DNA of 64,000 bases from positions 18,879,501-18,943,500 of the forward strand of contig OX940870.1 in the NCBI GenBank assembly GCA_954871525.1, in the 5' to 3' direction. Positions 22,561 to 34,840 of the stretch are shown one piece after another (the first letter of the stretch is position 1; each line of letters starts with the position of its first letter). A program made the translations under genes and the position numbers. The notes beneath the pieces are model-generated. The model had not been told where the DNA came from. It saw nothing but the letters and a program-made list of their open reading frames with translations, and did not search any database. The stretch is from Parietaria judaica (lineage: Eukaryota > Streptophyta > Magnoliopsida > Rosales > Urticaceae).

Positions 22561-23393
22561 GACTGGTATTACAGTCTTACCCGCGAGGATTTCATTTTCA
22601 CTTCGCGCCGTCACAAACCCTACCCTTCTTTCTCTCGCTCTCTCTTTCTTGCACTCGCCTTGCGCCGCCGTCTTCTCACCGCGACACGATTCACGCCGTC
22701 ATCCGCCGTTGCCGTCCACGTCCCTACGTCGTCGACCTCCACGTGTAAGTGTCGATTTCAAGCTTTGTTTTTCTGTTTTTTTTTTCTTTGTTTTTTTGTT
22801 GTTCTTAATTCGAAATAGGATTTAAATATTGTTGTATTAAGTCATTGATATCAGGTTCTTCTATCTATTTTTAATTGAAATTAGATTTTATGAATTGATT
22901 AATTTGGTTTTTAAATTAGGTTTAGGTATTGAAATTTATTTTGGGTATTGAAATTAGGTTTTGTAATTAGGTTTTGAAATTAGGTTTTGTAATTAGGTTT
23001 TGGAGTTAATTGGGTATTGAAATTAGGTTTTGAAGTTAATTGGGTATTGAATTTGGGTTTTTAAATTAGGTTTGGGTATTGAAATTTAAATTCAAATTTG
23101 AGTGCTGAAATTGGGTGTTAACTTAATTAGGTATTGAAATGGCATTTATCAAATTACATTATATGATTAAATTTTTTATTTTGATTAGGTTTGGTTTGGT
23201 TTGATTGCTTATATGATTAGTTATTTGTGATTTGAAAAGATTAGGTCAATTAGTTTATTTAGTTTGGTTTGGATTAATGAGTTTAATTAGTTAAGTTCGT
23301 TAGTTTATAGGATTATCTTATATCTTTGGTTAATTAGTTTTTTGGCTTGAATTAATATGTTAGGGCATTAACTTTTCTTTTTTATAGATTTCA
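22561..23393 (+). promoter_or_regulatory. ORF1 leader with 5'-UTR intron (22745-23387)
   Basis: A C/T-rich leader (22600-22740) is followed by a strong donor, GTAAGT at 22745, a T-rich intron with degenerate GAAATTAGGTTTTG repeats (22880-23060), and an acceptor TTTATAG ending at 23387. Six bases later comes the ORF1 ATG (23394). The same arrangement is kept in CACTA-2 (55191-55835). The ORF reading through the leader (22373-22825) is not considered real. Confidence 0.7.
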
Positions 23394-23581
23394 ATGGCAC
23401 CAAAGTCAAAACGCGCAAGGGGATATCTTGTGGTTAGATCCGGAGCGTCGAGCCGAGTCCCGCCTAAAGTCAACGAGGATGAACAAGTACCACTAACACC
23501 TCCACTTCAAGTACTGCCTAGTTTCAAAACAGAAGCGGCAAGGAAACGATTTCAAGTTCTTTGCAGGCGACAATTATGCCC

Positions 23582-25392
23582 TGTAACGACCCCCTTTCCT
23601 CAGGTCCGTTACTTCTTCGATTAAACTCGTCAAAGTCCCGGTTTATAAAAAAAAATAAAGAGAAAATATTTAAATATGTATAAAGTTTAATACAATTTAT
23701 ATAATAAGTACTCGGGACTATACTTAACTTTAAAACGTAAATAAAATATTTCGGAGCTCCTTATTTTAAAAATCAAATAAGAAAAAAGATGGCGGAAAAC
23801 CACAAGATCGATTCTACCACCGTATGCACCTGTAAATGCCACCGCTGATCTTGCTTCATCCGCAACTTATCAGTTCTTTCCTGATTCTACAACACACAAC
23901 TATACGAGTGAGCTAACGCTCAGTACGCAAAAGCTTTTTATTACTCACAAAAAAATAATCATATATATAATCCACATAATGCAATGCCATGCTACAATTT
24001 TATATATCTTTACTTATAAACATAGTCTTGGGCCCTGCGTACGTACCAGCGCGCAACTACGCCTATGGGGGACTGGGGGCGCGACCCTAACCAAGTCAGC
24101 CCGCGGCAAACATCTCTTGACGTATCAGTGACTACGCGACCCGATACAGTCGGAGGCTTCATACACATTGTAATCAGTGACTACGCGACCCGATATACAA
24201 TGGTTGGTACGACGCAATTTATTACTAAAATTGTCATACATATATTTAATATCACTAAAGATTATATGTATGACTAAATGTTGCTTTTGGAATATACTCA
24301 TATTGTATACTCACGCTTTCTCGAAATGCTCATATTGCATATCTAACGTATATCATTAAGCAATGCCATAAAAAACATAAGTAATTCAAACAAATATTTC
24401 ACAGCATACACAATCACACAAACCAGAATATTATTGTTGTGTTGTAGTGAGTACTTTTACGTACCTTACACCCTATAAACTCCTAATAATTGATTCTGTA
24501 CTTCCTTCTTATACAAAGAGCCTGATATATACATAAACATATATAAGCTTTCGGATTGATTAAAAATCCGTCATATCCAACATTAATATTACGAAATTCT
24601 CCTCCTACACTACAGAGCACGTATATTATTGTATTTTTTTTATCTAGCTTATAGCCTTTGCACGATATTGATATCTAATAAATCATCTAAATCAACACAA
24701 CTCTATACAAATCATATACCGCATATCACACCTAATTAATGTCTATATATATATACTTAAACTATACTTTAATAATAATAAATATTATAGTAATAATAAT
24801 TAACCCATGTTCATCACCCATTTTATTATTACTATCGTTGTCTATACGAGACACATATGTGACACATATAGTATTCAACATATATCATGGCTATTTCTTC
24901 ACTGTTATCTTTTTTTTATATATATACCAATAAGCCTAACTTATCCCATTTCTAAACTAGTCTAGATGTAAATATACAAACTAATAAACATAGCTCACCG
25001 TTTTTTTTTTTCTTCTTTTTGAAATAGATCGATGTCGACCAGGAGAGATGGGAGCTCTCGAAGGAGATGTCGGCCAACAATTGGGAAAGTTCAATTCGAT
25101 CTCAGATATTATATATATATATATATATATATATAAAAAGTAAGTCGGTTGATAATTGTACAAAAGGATAAGGATAACTAATTATATAAGTAAGTACATA
25201 AGTTGTACATATTTGCATACAAAGTATAAAGTTAATATTTATATGTTTGGCCCTAACATACAAATTACTAAAAGAGCTTTAATTATTACTAATCACAACT
25301 AAATAAAGTACACTATAAAATTAAGAGTGCATTTTTATCTTATTATCGTTAAAATTTCATAAGGATAATACGAAAATTATACAGGTGTTACA
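23582..25392 (-). repeat. 3' LTR (in element orientation) of the Tekay-like element
   Basis: 1,811 bp. It is nearly identical to the other LTR except for an extra ~268 bp at about 24530-24800 and a longer TA microsatellite (about 25109-25134). An internal duplication of CAGTGACTACGCGACCCGAT occurs twice (24126 and 24175). The ORFs here repeat in both LTRs and are not coding. Confidence 0.92.
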
Positions 25393-25406
25393 ACTCCCCC
25401 TCCTTA
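25393..25406 (-). promoter_or_regulatory. Polypurine tract
   Basis: On the minus strand the sequence immediately before the LTR TG reads AGGAGGGGGAGTT, a typical plus-strand primer. It confirms that the element is on the minus strand. Confidence 0.75.
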
Positions 25407-26879
25407 TAAAATTTTTGTCCTCGAAAATTAAGAACAAGCACGGATACTTTCATCTAATCCTTTCCTTATGTGTTGGAGTTATCACTCAAACCGATCTAGA
25501 TGAGGGATATATATCCTGTCATAGAACACTTTTTCATTCAAGTACCCCAATAGGCCTTTCTTTATATAATAGCTATTCACCGACCTTTACAGATCGATTA
25601 TTGCTAAAGACTGCGATGGGTTCAATAGTGCAACTTTATTAGAAATCTTGCTAACTGGTTCTCAAATTTCATAGTATACCTCTTCGATTCTTCTTTTTTT
25701 TTTTTTAACACATAATACTTTTCATTGGCGTTACCTTCATAAACAAAACATCGGCCCGCATCTCAAACTCGTAGATAAATAGCGTAAACCTTTTGTCAAG
25801 ATTCAGTCGGTTCCCTAGGCTGACAGATCGGCCTAATAGCTTTCGTAGCATATTTGCCAAAATCAAATCTAAAAACTTTATTTTCACCGACTCATGTAAA
25901 TGGTTTGGAAACTAATATTTCTCGACATATAAACCTCAATAAAGAGTCTCCTTGATCATAGATTGTTAACTTATATATAGGCATATTTAATTAAGGGTAC
26001 TTGTGTATAATCCAAGAACCCTTGAAATCCTAAACGCATGCCTAGAGTACATCCTCCAAAATCAGATTCGTCCGTTTAGTTTGACGTTCACCCTACGAAG
26101 GAAAAGTTATACTTCACTGTGGTGCCATACTCAATTTCTACTCAGACATTCTTTGATAATAAATACATTGAGCTAGCTTCTCGGTCAGAGGCGATAAATT
26201 TTGTAACCAATGGAGACACACAATCTTCTTAGTATATAATTTAGCGAATCGATCTTAATGTAACTGAGGGTACAATAGTTTCAGAATAATGCGGACTTGT
26301 TATTACGATGTCCACATTTCCCAAATCACATTGTGCCTCTTTGTCATTTTTAGAAATCCTACTATATAAAACATCCAAATACGATCTCACTTCGATTCTA
26401 GTATCTCTGAGGGTTGAAGTTCTCATGCTGGTCTCTGATGTTCAACTTTAACCTTTTTACGAGTCAAGCATCTTTGAACATAACTAGTAACATCTTTCTT
26501 TATTATTACCCACCAGAGCTTCTCTTTCAGATCTTTCTACATCTTTGTGTCTCCAGGGTGAACCGAGTATGGTGGCTTTTGCACTTCAGAGAAGATTTTA
26601 GTCCTCAACTCGTCATTCTTCAAAATATGAAAGTCTTCTATCAAAGAGCAGCATTCCATTAGCTGATATAATGAAGTCGGGATGGTTTCCCAATAAGGTC
26701 TCCTAAATTTTTTTGGACAATGTCTCATCCGAATCTTGAGACATTTTAATATCATTAAAGACGATTTGGTACCAACTTAGTGTCGCCAACTTACCAACAC
26801 GAATATAAGGTTCCATCGAGCAAATTTCCGATTGAAGTTTATTAGGAACTTCATCCAATGACGCTAGAGTGACTCTTGA
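25407..26879 (-). pseudogene. Integrase and C-terminal tail of the Tekay-like element, decayed
   Basis: Fragments appear in order across several minus-strand frames. The zinc-binding region reads PPYSVHPGDTKM then KDLKEKLWW (26450-26560), with the first Cys kept but CLTRK in place of CxxCxxxK, so a zinc ligand is lost. A scrambled catalytic core follows (about 25990-26450). The C-terminal domain is recognisable as RADVLFMKVTPMKSIM (about 25705-25780), and near 25560 YKERPIGVLE resembles the start of the chromodomain-bearing tail of chromoviruses. No long frame is open. Identity rests on motif order, not an intact protein. Confidence 0.6.
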
Positions 26880-28004
26880 TTATCTATTCAATGCGTCCGC
26901 CACCTTATTCGTCTTTCCCGGGTGACATTGAATTTCACAATCATAGTCTTTCATGAACTCTAGCCATCTTCTTTTCCTTATGTTCAATTCCTTATGAATG
27001 AAGAAATACTTTAAGATCTTATGGTCTTTGAATATATTCCAATTATCTCCGTAGATATAGTATGGACCGATTTTTAAAGCGAACACTACTCTTGATAACT
27101 CTAGGTCATGAGTATGATAGTTTCGTTTGTAGTACTTTAAATGTCGTGATGCATAAGAAATGACCTTTTTGCTATGCATAAGGACTGCGCCTAACCCTAT
27201 CTTAGATGTATAACAATAGATGTCAATTCCATCCTCATCAAATGGAATAGTGAGTACATGAGCCGTTGTAAGGCGCTTCTTGAGCTCTTTGAAACTCTGT
27301 TCACACTGGCTCGACCACCCAAATTTCTTATTCTTTCGAGTAAGTTTTGTGAGTGGGCTAGGTAATTTAGAAAATCCTTCGATGAATCGTCGATAATAGC
27401 CAGCTAGCCCTAAAAAGCTTCTCAATTCGGCTACATTTGTCGGTTGAGCCCACTCATCAATAGCTTGAACCTGTACTGGATCGACTGAGATATCTTCGGC
27501 TAAGATCACATGACCCAGGACTGCCACACGATCCAACCAAGACTCGTATTTTGAAAACTTTGCATAGAGCTCATGCTCCTTCAAAACATTTAAGGTTATA
27601 GCTAAATTCTCTTTGTGTTCTTCTTTAGTTTTCGAATAGATAAATATGTCATCAATAAAGACGATGAAAAATTTATCTAGGTACTTGGTAAATACATGGC
27701 TCACGAGTTCCATAAAAGCTGCATGAGCATTGGTTATACTAAAGGACGTATTCATAATGTCTGTGGCGAGTACAAAAAGAAGTACTTGATACATCACCTT
27801 CCTTGACTTTCAATTGATGATATCTAGAGTGCAAATTTTTTTCCAGAAAGGTTGTTGCTTCACGCAATTGTCAATTATATCGTCTATGCGTAACGGTGTA
27901 TACTTATTCTTCACGGTTACTTTAACAAGTCCGTGGTAATCGATGAACATCCTGGGCGAACCATCTTTCTTATTCACAAAGAGATCTGGAGCTCCCCAAT
28001 GCAA
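26880..28004 (-). pseudogene. Reverse transcriptase and RNase H of the Tekay-like element
   Basis: Minus-strand Pol in two pieces. 27810-28004 has [20 protein letters not shown] and [15 protein letters not shown] (RT fingers). 26880-27797 has the catalytic FIVFIDDIFIYSKT box (both Asp present), ELRSFLGLAGYYRRFIEGFS, KFGWSSQCEQSFKELKKRL and the RNase H end (SYASRHLKYYKRNYHTHDLE, then CHPGKTNKVADALNR). The first RNase H acidic residue area reads DIYCYTSKIGLGAVL, where the usual Asp is Tyr. A frameshift with local loss near 27800 removes the SGYHQ-MPFG segment. Confidence 0.88.
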
Positions 28005-28407
28005 GTGGCTTGGTTGACTAACTCATTTATAGAGAAGGTCCTGAAGTTGAGCTTGTAAGTCATTCAATTCTGCTGGTGCCATTCTATATGATGCCATGGA
28101 AACATGGGTTGTTCGTGGAACAAATTCTACTTCGAATTTGATAGCCCGGTTTGTAGGTAATCCGGGTAACTTGTCTAGAAAGACCTCTAGATACCTGCAA
28201 GCAATTGGGACATCGCATAATTGACTATACTCTTCTCTCTCTTTAATGGTATCAACAACGTGAGCATGATATCCACATCATCCTCCGATCAAACCTGTTG
28301 ATCTTCCAAAGATGACATTAACATCCTCGATATGTATCCCGATGATTTTCTTATATATTCAAACTCTAGTTCCCCTTCTGGTTGAAAGAAACCACCTTAT
28401 GTTTCTT

Positions 28408-28690
28408 TTAGTAAATTGCAGCATCATACTTTCTCAGGAAATCCATCCGAAGAATAATTTCATAATCATGCATTTGAAGTACAATCGAATCCGCTGACAA
28501 TTCCCTATGAGCGATGTTTAGTGGTACCACATAAAACCAAGATGAGGAAATTGTAATCTCCACGGAAGGTAAGACTACAGAAAACACATTTCCTAACAAA
28601 TCTTTTGGCCTATTAAGTTTCTCCGAGAACTTAAGCAATGCAAACGAATGTGTTGCACCAGAGTCAAATACTATTGAAGCAACTACATTA
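28408..28690 (-). pseudogene. Aspartic protease of the Tekay-like element
   Basis: Minus-strand frame with the active site FDSGATHSF (about 28645-28670) followed by LLKFSEKLNRP and the C-terminal part HDYEIILRMDFLRKYDAAI, matching the retropepsin pattern D-x-ILGMDWL in chromoviruses. It lies between the zinc knuckle and RT as expected, separated from both by stops. Confidence 0.75.
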
Positions 28691-28770
28691 GAAGTTCCAG
28701 CCTCATATCCTCATGCTTTTAGAGTATATACTCTAGCATTTGTCTTGAGAGCTAGAGCCTCAAGCCGTCC

Positions 28771-29497
28771 TTAATTGTTGCGAGGTCCATCAATCCGCTC
28801 TTGATTAGAACCTTTTGTCTTATTAGGGAACGGTAGAGCATAGTTTTCATCCCCTCCACAAGCAAAGCATATATGTGATCCCATCCTACATATACCTAGA
28901 TGCTTCTTTCCACACGTGGAACAAGTCGGAAGCTCTACACGTCTGTTAGAATTTTGATAGGTTCCCTGAGGCCTATTATATAACGCTTCGTTATTAGGCT
29001 CTATCTTTCTTTTTTTAGCCCTGGCCATCTGTATGGCAACCTTTGCCTTCGCTAAAATAATGATTTCCCGCTTGGCCCAAGTTTCTTGACCTCCCTTACA
29101 TTTTAGCCTTATTAGTTTCAAAGGCCCTTATACGCTCTTGTTTAGGTTGGAGTAAATGATATTCTGCACAGTCGGCCCGGTCAATACAATCTCCAACACT
29201 AGTTGGTGGGGATCTACCACTATCAGCGTGAAGCGAGATTTCACCTGGGAACATAATCATCATTCGCCAAACTCGCTCCCGCTCGGTAGGTACTAAGTTA
29301 GAACATAGCCATGCAAGTTTATCAAACTTGCGTATAGCATCAGAAACATTTTGGTCTCTTTTATTTATATTGTTAAATACATCAACTAGGGCCTCCAATG
29401 TTGCGGGTTTATAAAATTTTGCAATAAACTCTTGCACAAAGTCTGCCATTGATTTCTTTACTTGATTTAACTGTTTCCCACAAGTAATATATTTCAA
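28771..29497 (-). pseudogene. Gag of the Tekay-like element
   Basis: Two overlapping minus-strand frames. 29096-29497 holds the Gag core (FVQEFIAKFYKPATLEALVD, then DAIRKFDKLAWLCSNLVPTE). 28771-29121 holds the nucleocapsid part (PTCSTCGKKHLGICRMGSHI then CFACGGDE), where the second knuckle has lost the His and last Cys (EN and F). The two frames overlap by about 26 bp, which marks a frameshift. Confidence 0.78.
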
Positions 29498-30919
29498 ACC
29501 TAACTACTGAAGACGTTCACAAGAACTTCTCCCGATCTGAGAGTTCCTTAAATTTATAAATGACTTGAATTTCCGACTACCACTATTCTTCTACCAATGG
29601 ATAATGGCTCCTCTGACTCCTGAGCTCGCATTCGGTGGAATATTTCGTATAGTGGTTTGTCATGCATTCTGGGTCGCTGACGAACTTCAACTTTTTCTTC
29701 CTTTTTCATTGGTTCATCTTTTTTTTTTATCACAGAAGATTCTTCTGGTTCTTCATTCTTGGCCTAATACTTCTTCATATTTAGTGTCTTATTGCTTGGT
29801 AAGTTATCAAATTTTTTTGGGCTCTTCACCACATCGATGTTGAATACATTCTAGAGCACCTTTTGGGATATCATCATTCATTTCCCACGGCTATGGTGAC
29901 TACCACAAGCATGGTCTCACTAGACCCTCCTGTCTTCCATACTATTTTTTTATATCTCCTAAAAAAGTAGTCGCGTCATCCATTTAATCTTAATTTTAAA
30001 CATATTCGAGGTTATCATCTTCATAACCTTTCTTTAGATCGTCGTTCATATAAATCTCTCCGTGATCGTCTTACGGATCAACCTCTTCTAGATCGACCTC
30101 CTCTGGTCCTTCTTTCGAATCAAGCTCGTTCTTTTTACACCTCCATCAGAACTGGTTCTCCCGGATAATATTTTTCTGTATTGCCTTCTAGTTATCCCTT
30201 AGGGTTGACACCCTAGTTCGTCGTCATATTAAACCAACTCAGATTCACTATGGGGTAGGCACCTTCCATCACAACATGTTCTGAATGAGATTCAAAATCC
30301 TCATTTACGAGCACTCATTCATCTATCTTGAGACCAAACCAATTGTATATTACAATATGGTTATGCTCATATATCATTTCCAGATTCATCATTTGATCTA
30401 AATGCATCATCAAGATGTGATGATCAAATCGAGGAAGGCTTAATTCCTTAAATCGATTCAATAAAACATTTCTGTTAGCATACACTAAGAATTTCACCAT
30501 TCTAACGCACCTTTTATAAAAGAATTGCGTAAGAGAATCATGATAACCCATCATGCAGTTGTCATGATAACCATGAATCAACTCTTACTATAAAGAGTAA
30601 ATTAAATATGATTGGAAATCATTAAGTAAGATTCTCTCTTCGATCCCAAATAGTATCAACTAATATCCGCTTTCAATACTATTAGACCATATATATTAGT
30701 CACCCAAATTATAGTTAACATTAGCGATATCAAACTTCACATCTCGATTGATGATATAAGTTTAGTCTTCGCAGAACTTATACTCATACCTCATCTAAGG
30801 AGGAATGTTAAAACATCCTCTCTAATTACTCCATAATAATTAATCATCATAAGTTACATGAAAGAATAACTTACTTGCGGATTATAAGGAATCAGCTCGG
30901 CGTGCATATACGGTGACGA
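29498..30919 (-). other. Decayed leader and Gag N-terminus of the Tekay-like element
   Basis: About 1.4 kb between the primer-binding site and the recognisable Gag core. It has only short minus-strand frames (for example 30315-30581) with no motif I can identify. By position it should be the leader and start of gag. Confidence 0.4.
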
Positions 30920-30941
30920 TAGGTGAACCGCTCTGATACCA
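30920..30941 (-). promoter_or_regulatory. Primer-binding site, initiator tRNA-Met type
   Basis: Minus strand reads TGGTATCAGAGCGGTTCACC three bases inside the LTR at 30945. TGGTATCAGAGC is the classic complement of plant initiator tRNA-Met 3' end. It fixes both the LTR border and the orientation. Confidence 0.9.
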
Positions 30942-30944
30942 CTC

Positions 30945-32487
30945 TGTAACGACCCCCTTTCCTCAGGTCCGTTACTTCTTCGATTAAACTCGTCAAAGTC
31001 CCGGTTTATAAAAAAAAATAAAGAGAAAATATTTAAATATGTATAAAGTTTAATACAATTTATATAATAAGTACTCGGGACTATACTTAACTTTAAAACG
31101 TAAATAAAATATTTCGGAGCTCCTTATTTTAAAAATCAAATAAGAAAAAAGATGGCGGAAAACCACAAGATCGATTCTACCACCGTATGCACCTGTAAAT
31201 GCCACCGCTGATCTTGCTTCATCCGCAACTTATCAGTTCTTTCCTGATTCTACAACACACAACTATACGAGTGAGCTAACGCTCAGTACGCAAAAGCTTT
31301 TTATTACTCACAAAAAAATAATCATATATATAATCCACATAATGCAATGCCATGCTACAATTTTATATATCTTTACTTATAAACATAGTCTTGGGCCCTG
31401 CGTACGTACCAGCGCGCAACTACGCCTATGGGGGACTGGGGGCGCGACCCTAACCAAGTCAGCCCGCGGCAAACATCTCTTGACGTATCAGTGACTACGC
31501 GACCCGATACAGTCGGAGGCTTCATACACATTGTAATCAGTGACTACGCGACCCGATATACAATGGTTGGTACGACGCAATTTATTATTAAAATTGTCAT
31601 ACATATATTTAATATCACTAAAGATTATATGTATGACTAAATGTTGCTTTTGGAATATACTCATATCGTATACTCACGCTTTCTCGAAATGCTCATATTG
31701 CATATCTAACGTATATCATTAAGCAATGCCACAAACAACATAAGTAATTCAAACAAATATTTCACAGCATACACAATCACACAAACCAGAATATTATTGT
31801 TGTGTTGTAGTGAGTACTTTTACGTACCTTACACCCTATAAACTCCTAATAATTGATTCTGTACTTCCTTCTTATACAAAGAGCCTGATATATACAAATA
31901 TTAACCCATGTTCATCACCCATTTTATTATTACTATCGTTGTCTATACGAGACACATATGTGACACATATAGTATTCAACATATATCATGGCTATTTCTT
32001 CACTGTTATCTTTTTTTTATATATATACCAATAAGCCTAACTTATCCCATTTCTAAACTAGTCTAGATGTAAATATACAAACTAATAAACATAGCTCACC
32101 GTTTTTTTTTTCTTCTTTTTGAAATAGATCGATGTCGACCAGGAGAGATGGGAGCTCTCGAAGGAGATGTCGGCCAACAATTGGGAAAGTTCAATTCGAT
32201 CTCAGATATTATATATATATATATATATAAAAAGTAAGTCGGTTGATAATTGTACAAAAGGATAAGGATAACTAATTATATAAGTAAGTACATAAGTTGT
32301 ACATATTTGCATACAAAGTATAAAGTTAATATTTATATGTTTGGCCCTAACATACAAATTACTAAAAGATCTTTAATTATTACTAATCACAACTAAATAA
32401 AGTACACTATAAAATTAAGAGTGCATTTTTATCTTATTATCGTCAAAATTTCATAAGGATAATACGAAAAATTATACAGGTGTTACA
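30945..32487 (-). repeat. 5' LTR (in element orientation) of the Tekay-like element
   Basis: 1,543 bp with TG...CA ends. Comparing by eye with the partner LTR I find about six substitutions, one ~268-bp indel and length changes in a T run and a TA run. Confidence 0.92.
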
Positions 32488-33889
32488 TGCCCGGAGCGTG
32501 GATTTGCAAAAACACCCATTACGCAGATGGGTGACCTTGGCGACGCTCTCAATGAGAGTATCGAACAACGCGGTTGGAAAAATTCCATGCTCCAACCTAA
32601 ATTTAAGGCGAGGAGGACATTGGTCCACGAGTTTTATGCCGCTCTTCCCAACGAGTCAATCGATGGATTTGTGACTGTTCGGCATATCCGATTTGCAATC
32701 AATGCTCAAGTAATCAATGAATACTAAGGAACCCCAAATTTAAGCAACGAGGAAGACGAGCACAACGAATTGGGCGACCAAGAATTGAATCAAGAGTTTT
32801 ACGACAACATGGCAGCGACCATTGCTACTCCCGGAGCACAATGGCACAATAGGGCCGGAGAGATGCGACTAAACAAAAATCAGTTGAATCGGAGAGCCAA
32901 GGTTTGGATGTACTTTTTTGGGGCCAATCTATTCCTGCATCTGCACTTCACGGAGCTGCAGTTCAACTTTCTCAAGTTGATCTACGCGGCGGTTAAGGGG
33001 TTGAATATCGACGTTGGTCGTTTCATCTTCTTCTACATGACCCACATGGCGTACGACGCCTCGAAGAATGCACTGGGCTTCCCGTTCCTTATCACAGCTC
33101 TATGCAAAAAAGCTGGGGAAAGTATATATATCTTTATTTGTCTTCAATTGTGAAATTCAATTTTTTCAATATTGATATAATCTTGCTTTATTTCATTTAT
33201 AGATCAAGGATTCTGAGCTCCACCCGACGGTGCCGCATGGAAAGAAGATGGATCAGGCTTGGATCCGGAGTTTGAAAGAACCCGTTGTTGAGGCCCCTGC
33301 GAACAAGATACCTGAACAACCTGAAAACGAGGTAAGTGTATAGCTTATATTGCTTAATTTTTTATTATTGTTTTAATAATAATCTAACTTTGCTTGAAAT
33401 TCATGGTTTAGGCCGCCGATATACCAGCACAGCCTGTTGCCGCCCCACAGATGTCGGAGCTCAACTAGGACGATCCGCCAATGAGAGCCTTCGTGGCTCA
33501 CGGTGTTCGGAGCATTCTTGAGTTCAATACCTATTGTAGCTCGTTTTGGCCGGGTATCTACCTAGGATTTGAGGCGCCAAATCAGTTTCCACCAATGCCA
33601 TGGCCAGCAGGATATCCAGATCAGTATAAGCCGGCATTCGCTGAAGCAGGCGGGAACGGTGGAGGCAGGAACGGCGAGGTTGAGAACGAAGAAGGCGGGA
33701 ACGGCAACGAGAATGAAGGAGGCGAGAAAGAAGCATGCGGGAACGGAAATGACGCGAACCCGGAGAACCCAGAGAACCCAAATAAGCCCGAAGAAATCAA
33801 CAACAAAAGTCGAGAACGACGGCCTCGAAGACAACGATAACCAAGAAGTCGAGAAAAATGATGAAAACAACCTTGTGGACGATAATTAG

Positions 33890-34159
33890 TTATTTCTTAT
33901 GTTTGAACAACTAGCTAGTATGTTTGTTTTGTTTAATATTTTATGTTTCCTTTGAACAATTAGTTAATATTTTGTTTTGCTTGAAAAAAAGTATAAATTT
34001 TCAAATGTTATTATACTTCGTTTTGTTGAAATATAAAAATAATTGTTTAAAAAATATTTAAAATAATTTTATAAGATCTAATTTAGACTGTTAAACAATC
34101 GAAAAATTAAATAATATAATTGAATTGTTTAGTCTATCAATTAATTAATTGTATAATTC
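33890..34159 (+). other. AT-rich 3' flank of ORF1
   Basis: About 270 bp of AT-rich sequence after the ORF1 stop, with repeated TTTGAACAA-TAGTTA and TTAATATTTTG. Probably 3'-UTR. Nothing else seen. Confidence 0.4.
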
Positions 34160-34840
34160 TTGATGCCGGGGCCTATTTTCATAAACACCGCGGCATGTGC
34201 GTGTTATTTCTGTACATTACCTCTAAATTATGAACAGAGCCGCGGCGACACAAAACATGCCGTGGCGGAGTTCATAAGCCAGACACTTTAAATGAAAATA
34301 GCAACAACATGCCGTGACATTAATTTTTAAAGCCACGGCATGTTGACATAAAGCCTCGGCTTATGTATATCCTACCGCGGCGGAAAATAACCAAAAATGA
34401 TACAGAGAGCATCCTTAACTTTAGTCGGATTAGGCCGAGGTGTGACCAACGCTAGCCACGACATCCTATACACACGCCTTGGCGTGACCTATTTAAGTCG
34501 CGGCTGTGTTCATAAGCCAGAGGTTAAAATAGTAAATAGCAACAACGCGCCACGACATCAAGATTGTAACGCCTCGACATTGTCACGTAAAGCCTCGGCT
34601 TATGTATAACCTGCCGCAGCTTATTACGACAAAAAATTATCAGAGAGCATGCTTAACTTTAGCCATATTTGCTTTCAAAAAAAAAAAAAAAAACTTTAGC
34701 CATATTAGGCCGCGGTGTGACAAAAACTTGCCGCGGTTTAATTTATAATGTCGCGGCGTTTATTTGACAATGGAACTTTCTGTGGATGAATATAGCCAAC
34801 TGCAAGTTTTGAAGTATGCCGCGGTGTCTTACAGCTGACA
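34160..34840 (+). repeat. Internal GCCGCGGC array between ORF1 and TNP2 (CACTA-1)
   Basis: About twenty copies of GCCGCGGC-like motifs, with the variants GCCTCGGC and GCCACGGC more frequent than in the ends. Interspersed is CAGAGAGCATGCTTAACTTT (34402 and 34640 regions), spaced about 240 bp. The same array is present at 57700-58340 in CACTA-2. Confidence 0.85.

Larger units (their letters stand above)
23582..32487 (-). mobile_element. Ty3/gypsy Tekay/Del-like retrotransposon inserted in CACTA-1 ORF1
   Basis: Two direct LTRs (23582-25392 and 30945-32487) start TGTAACGACC and end GGTGTTACA. The 5-bp target duplication TGCCC (23577-23581 and 32488-32492) matches the single TGCCC at the empty site in CACTA-2 (56025-56029). 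Gag, protease, RT, RNase H and integrase lie on the minus strand, so the transcriptional 5' LTR is at 30945-32487. The gene order and the FIDD-type RT are those of chromoviruses, closest to Tekay/Del by eye. All domains are interrupted. Confidence 0.93.
23394..33889 (+). pseudogene. CACTA-1 ORF1 (putative plant transposon protein), split by retrotransposon
   Basis: Exon pieces: 23394-23581, 32493-33121, 33203-33331 and 33412-33889. The N-terminus is basic (MAPKSKRARGY). The middle (WKNSMLQPKFKARRTLVHEF, then IRFAINAQVINEY, then KVWMYFFGANLFLH) resembles the putative plant transposon domain found in CACTA-associated proteins. The C-terminus is a low-complexity Gly/Asn/Glu repeat (GGNG, NENEGG, NPENPENPNKP) ending in an acidic tail. 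Defects: an 8.9-kb retrotransposon insertion; an in-frame TAA at 32725-32727 where a Tyr is expected; a probable lost splice donor (GAAAGT where GTAAGT would keep frame, about 33118); and a private TAG at 33466-33468 (in CACTA-2 this codon reads Tyr). Function is unproven; DNA binding is my guess from the basic start and element context. Confidence 0.75.

Noticed and set aside
22373..22825. 150-residue + strand ORF in the CACTA-1 leader
   Set aside because: It spans the subterminal array and a pyrimidine-rich leader and crosses the GTAAGT donor. The frame is not kept in CACTA-2, and composition reflects C/T richness.
33524..33870. Minus-strand Arg/Ser- and Phe/Ser-rich ORFs opposite ORF1
   Set aside because: Shadows of the Gly/Asn/Glu repeat tail of ORF1.
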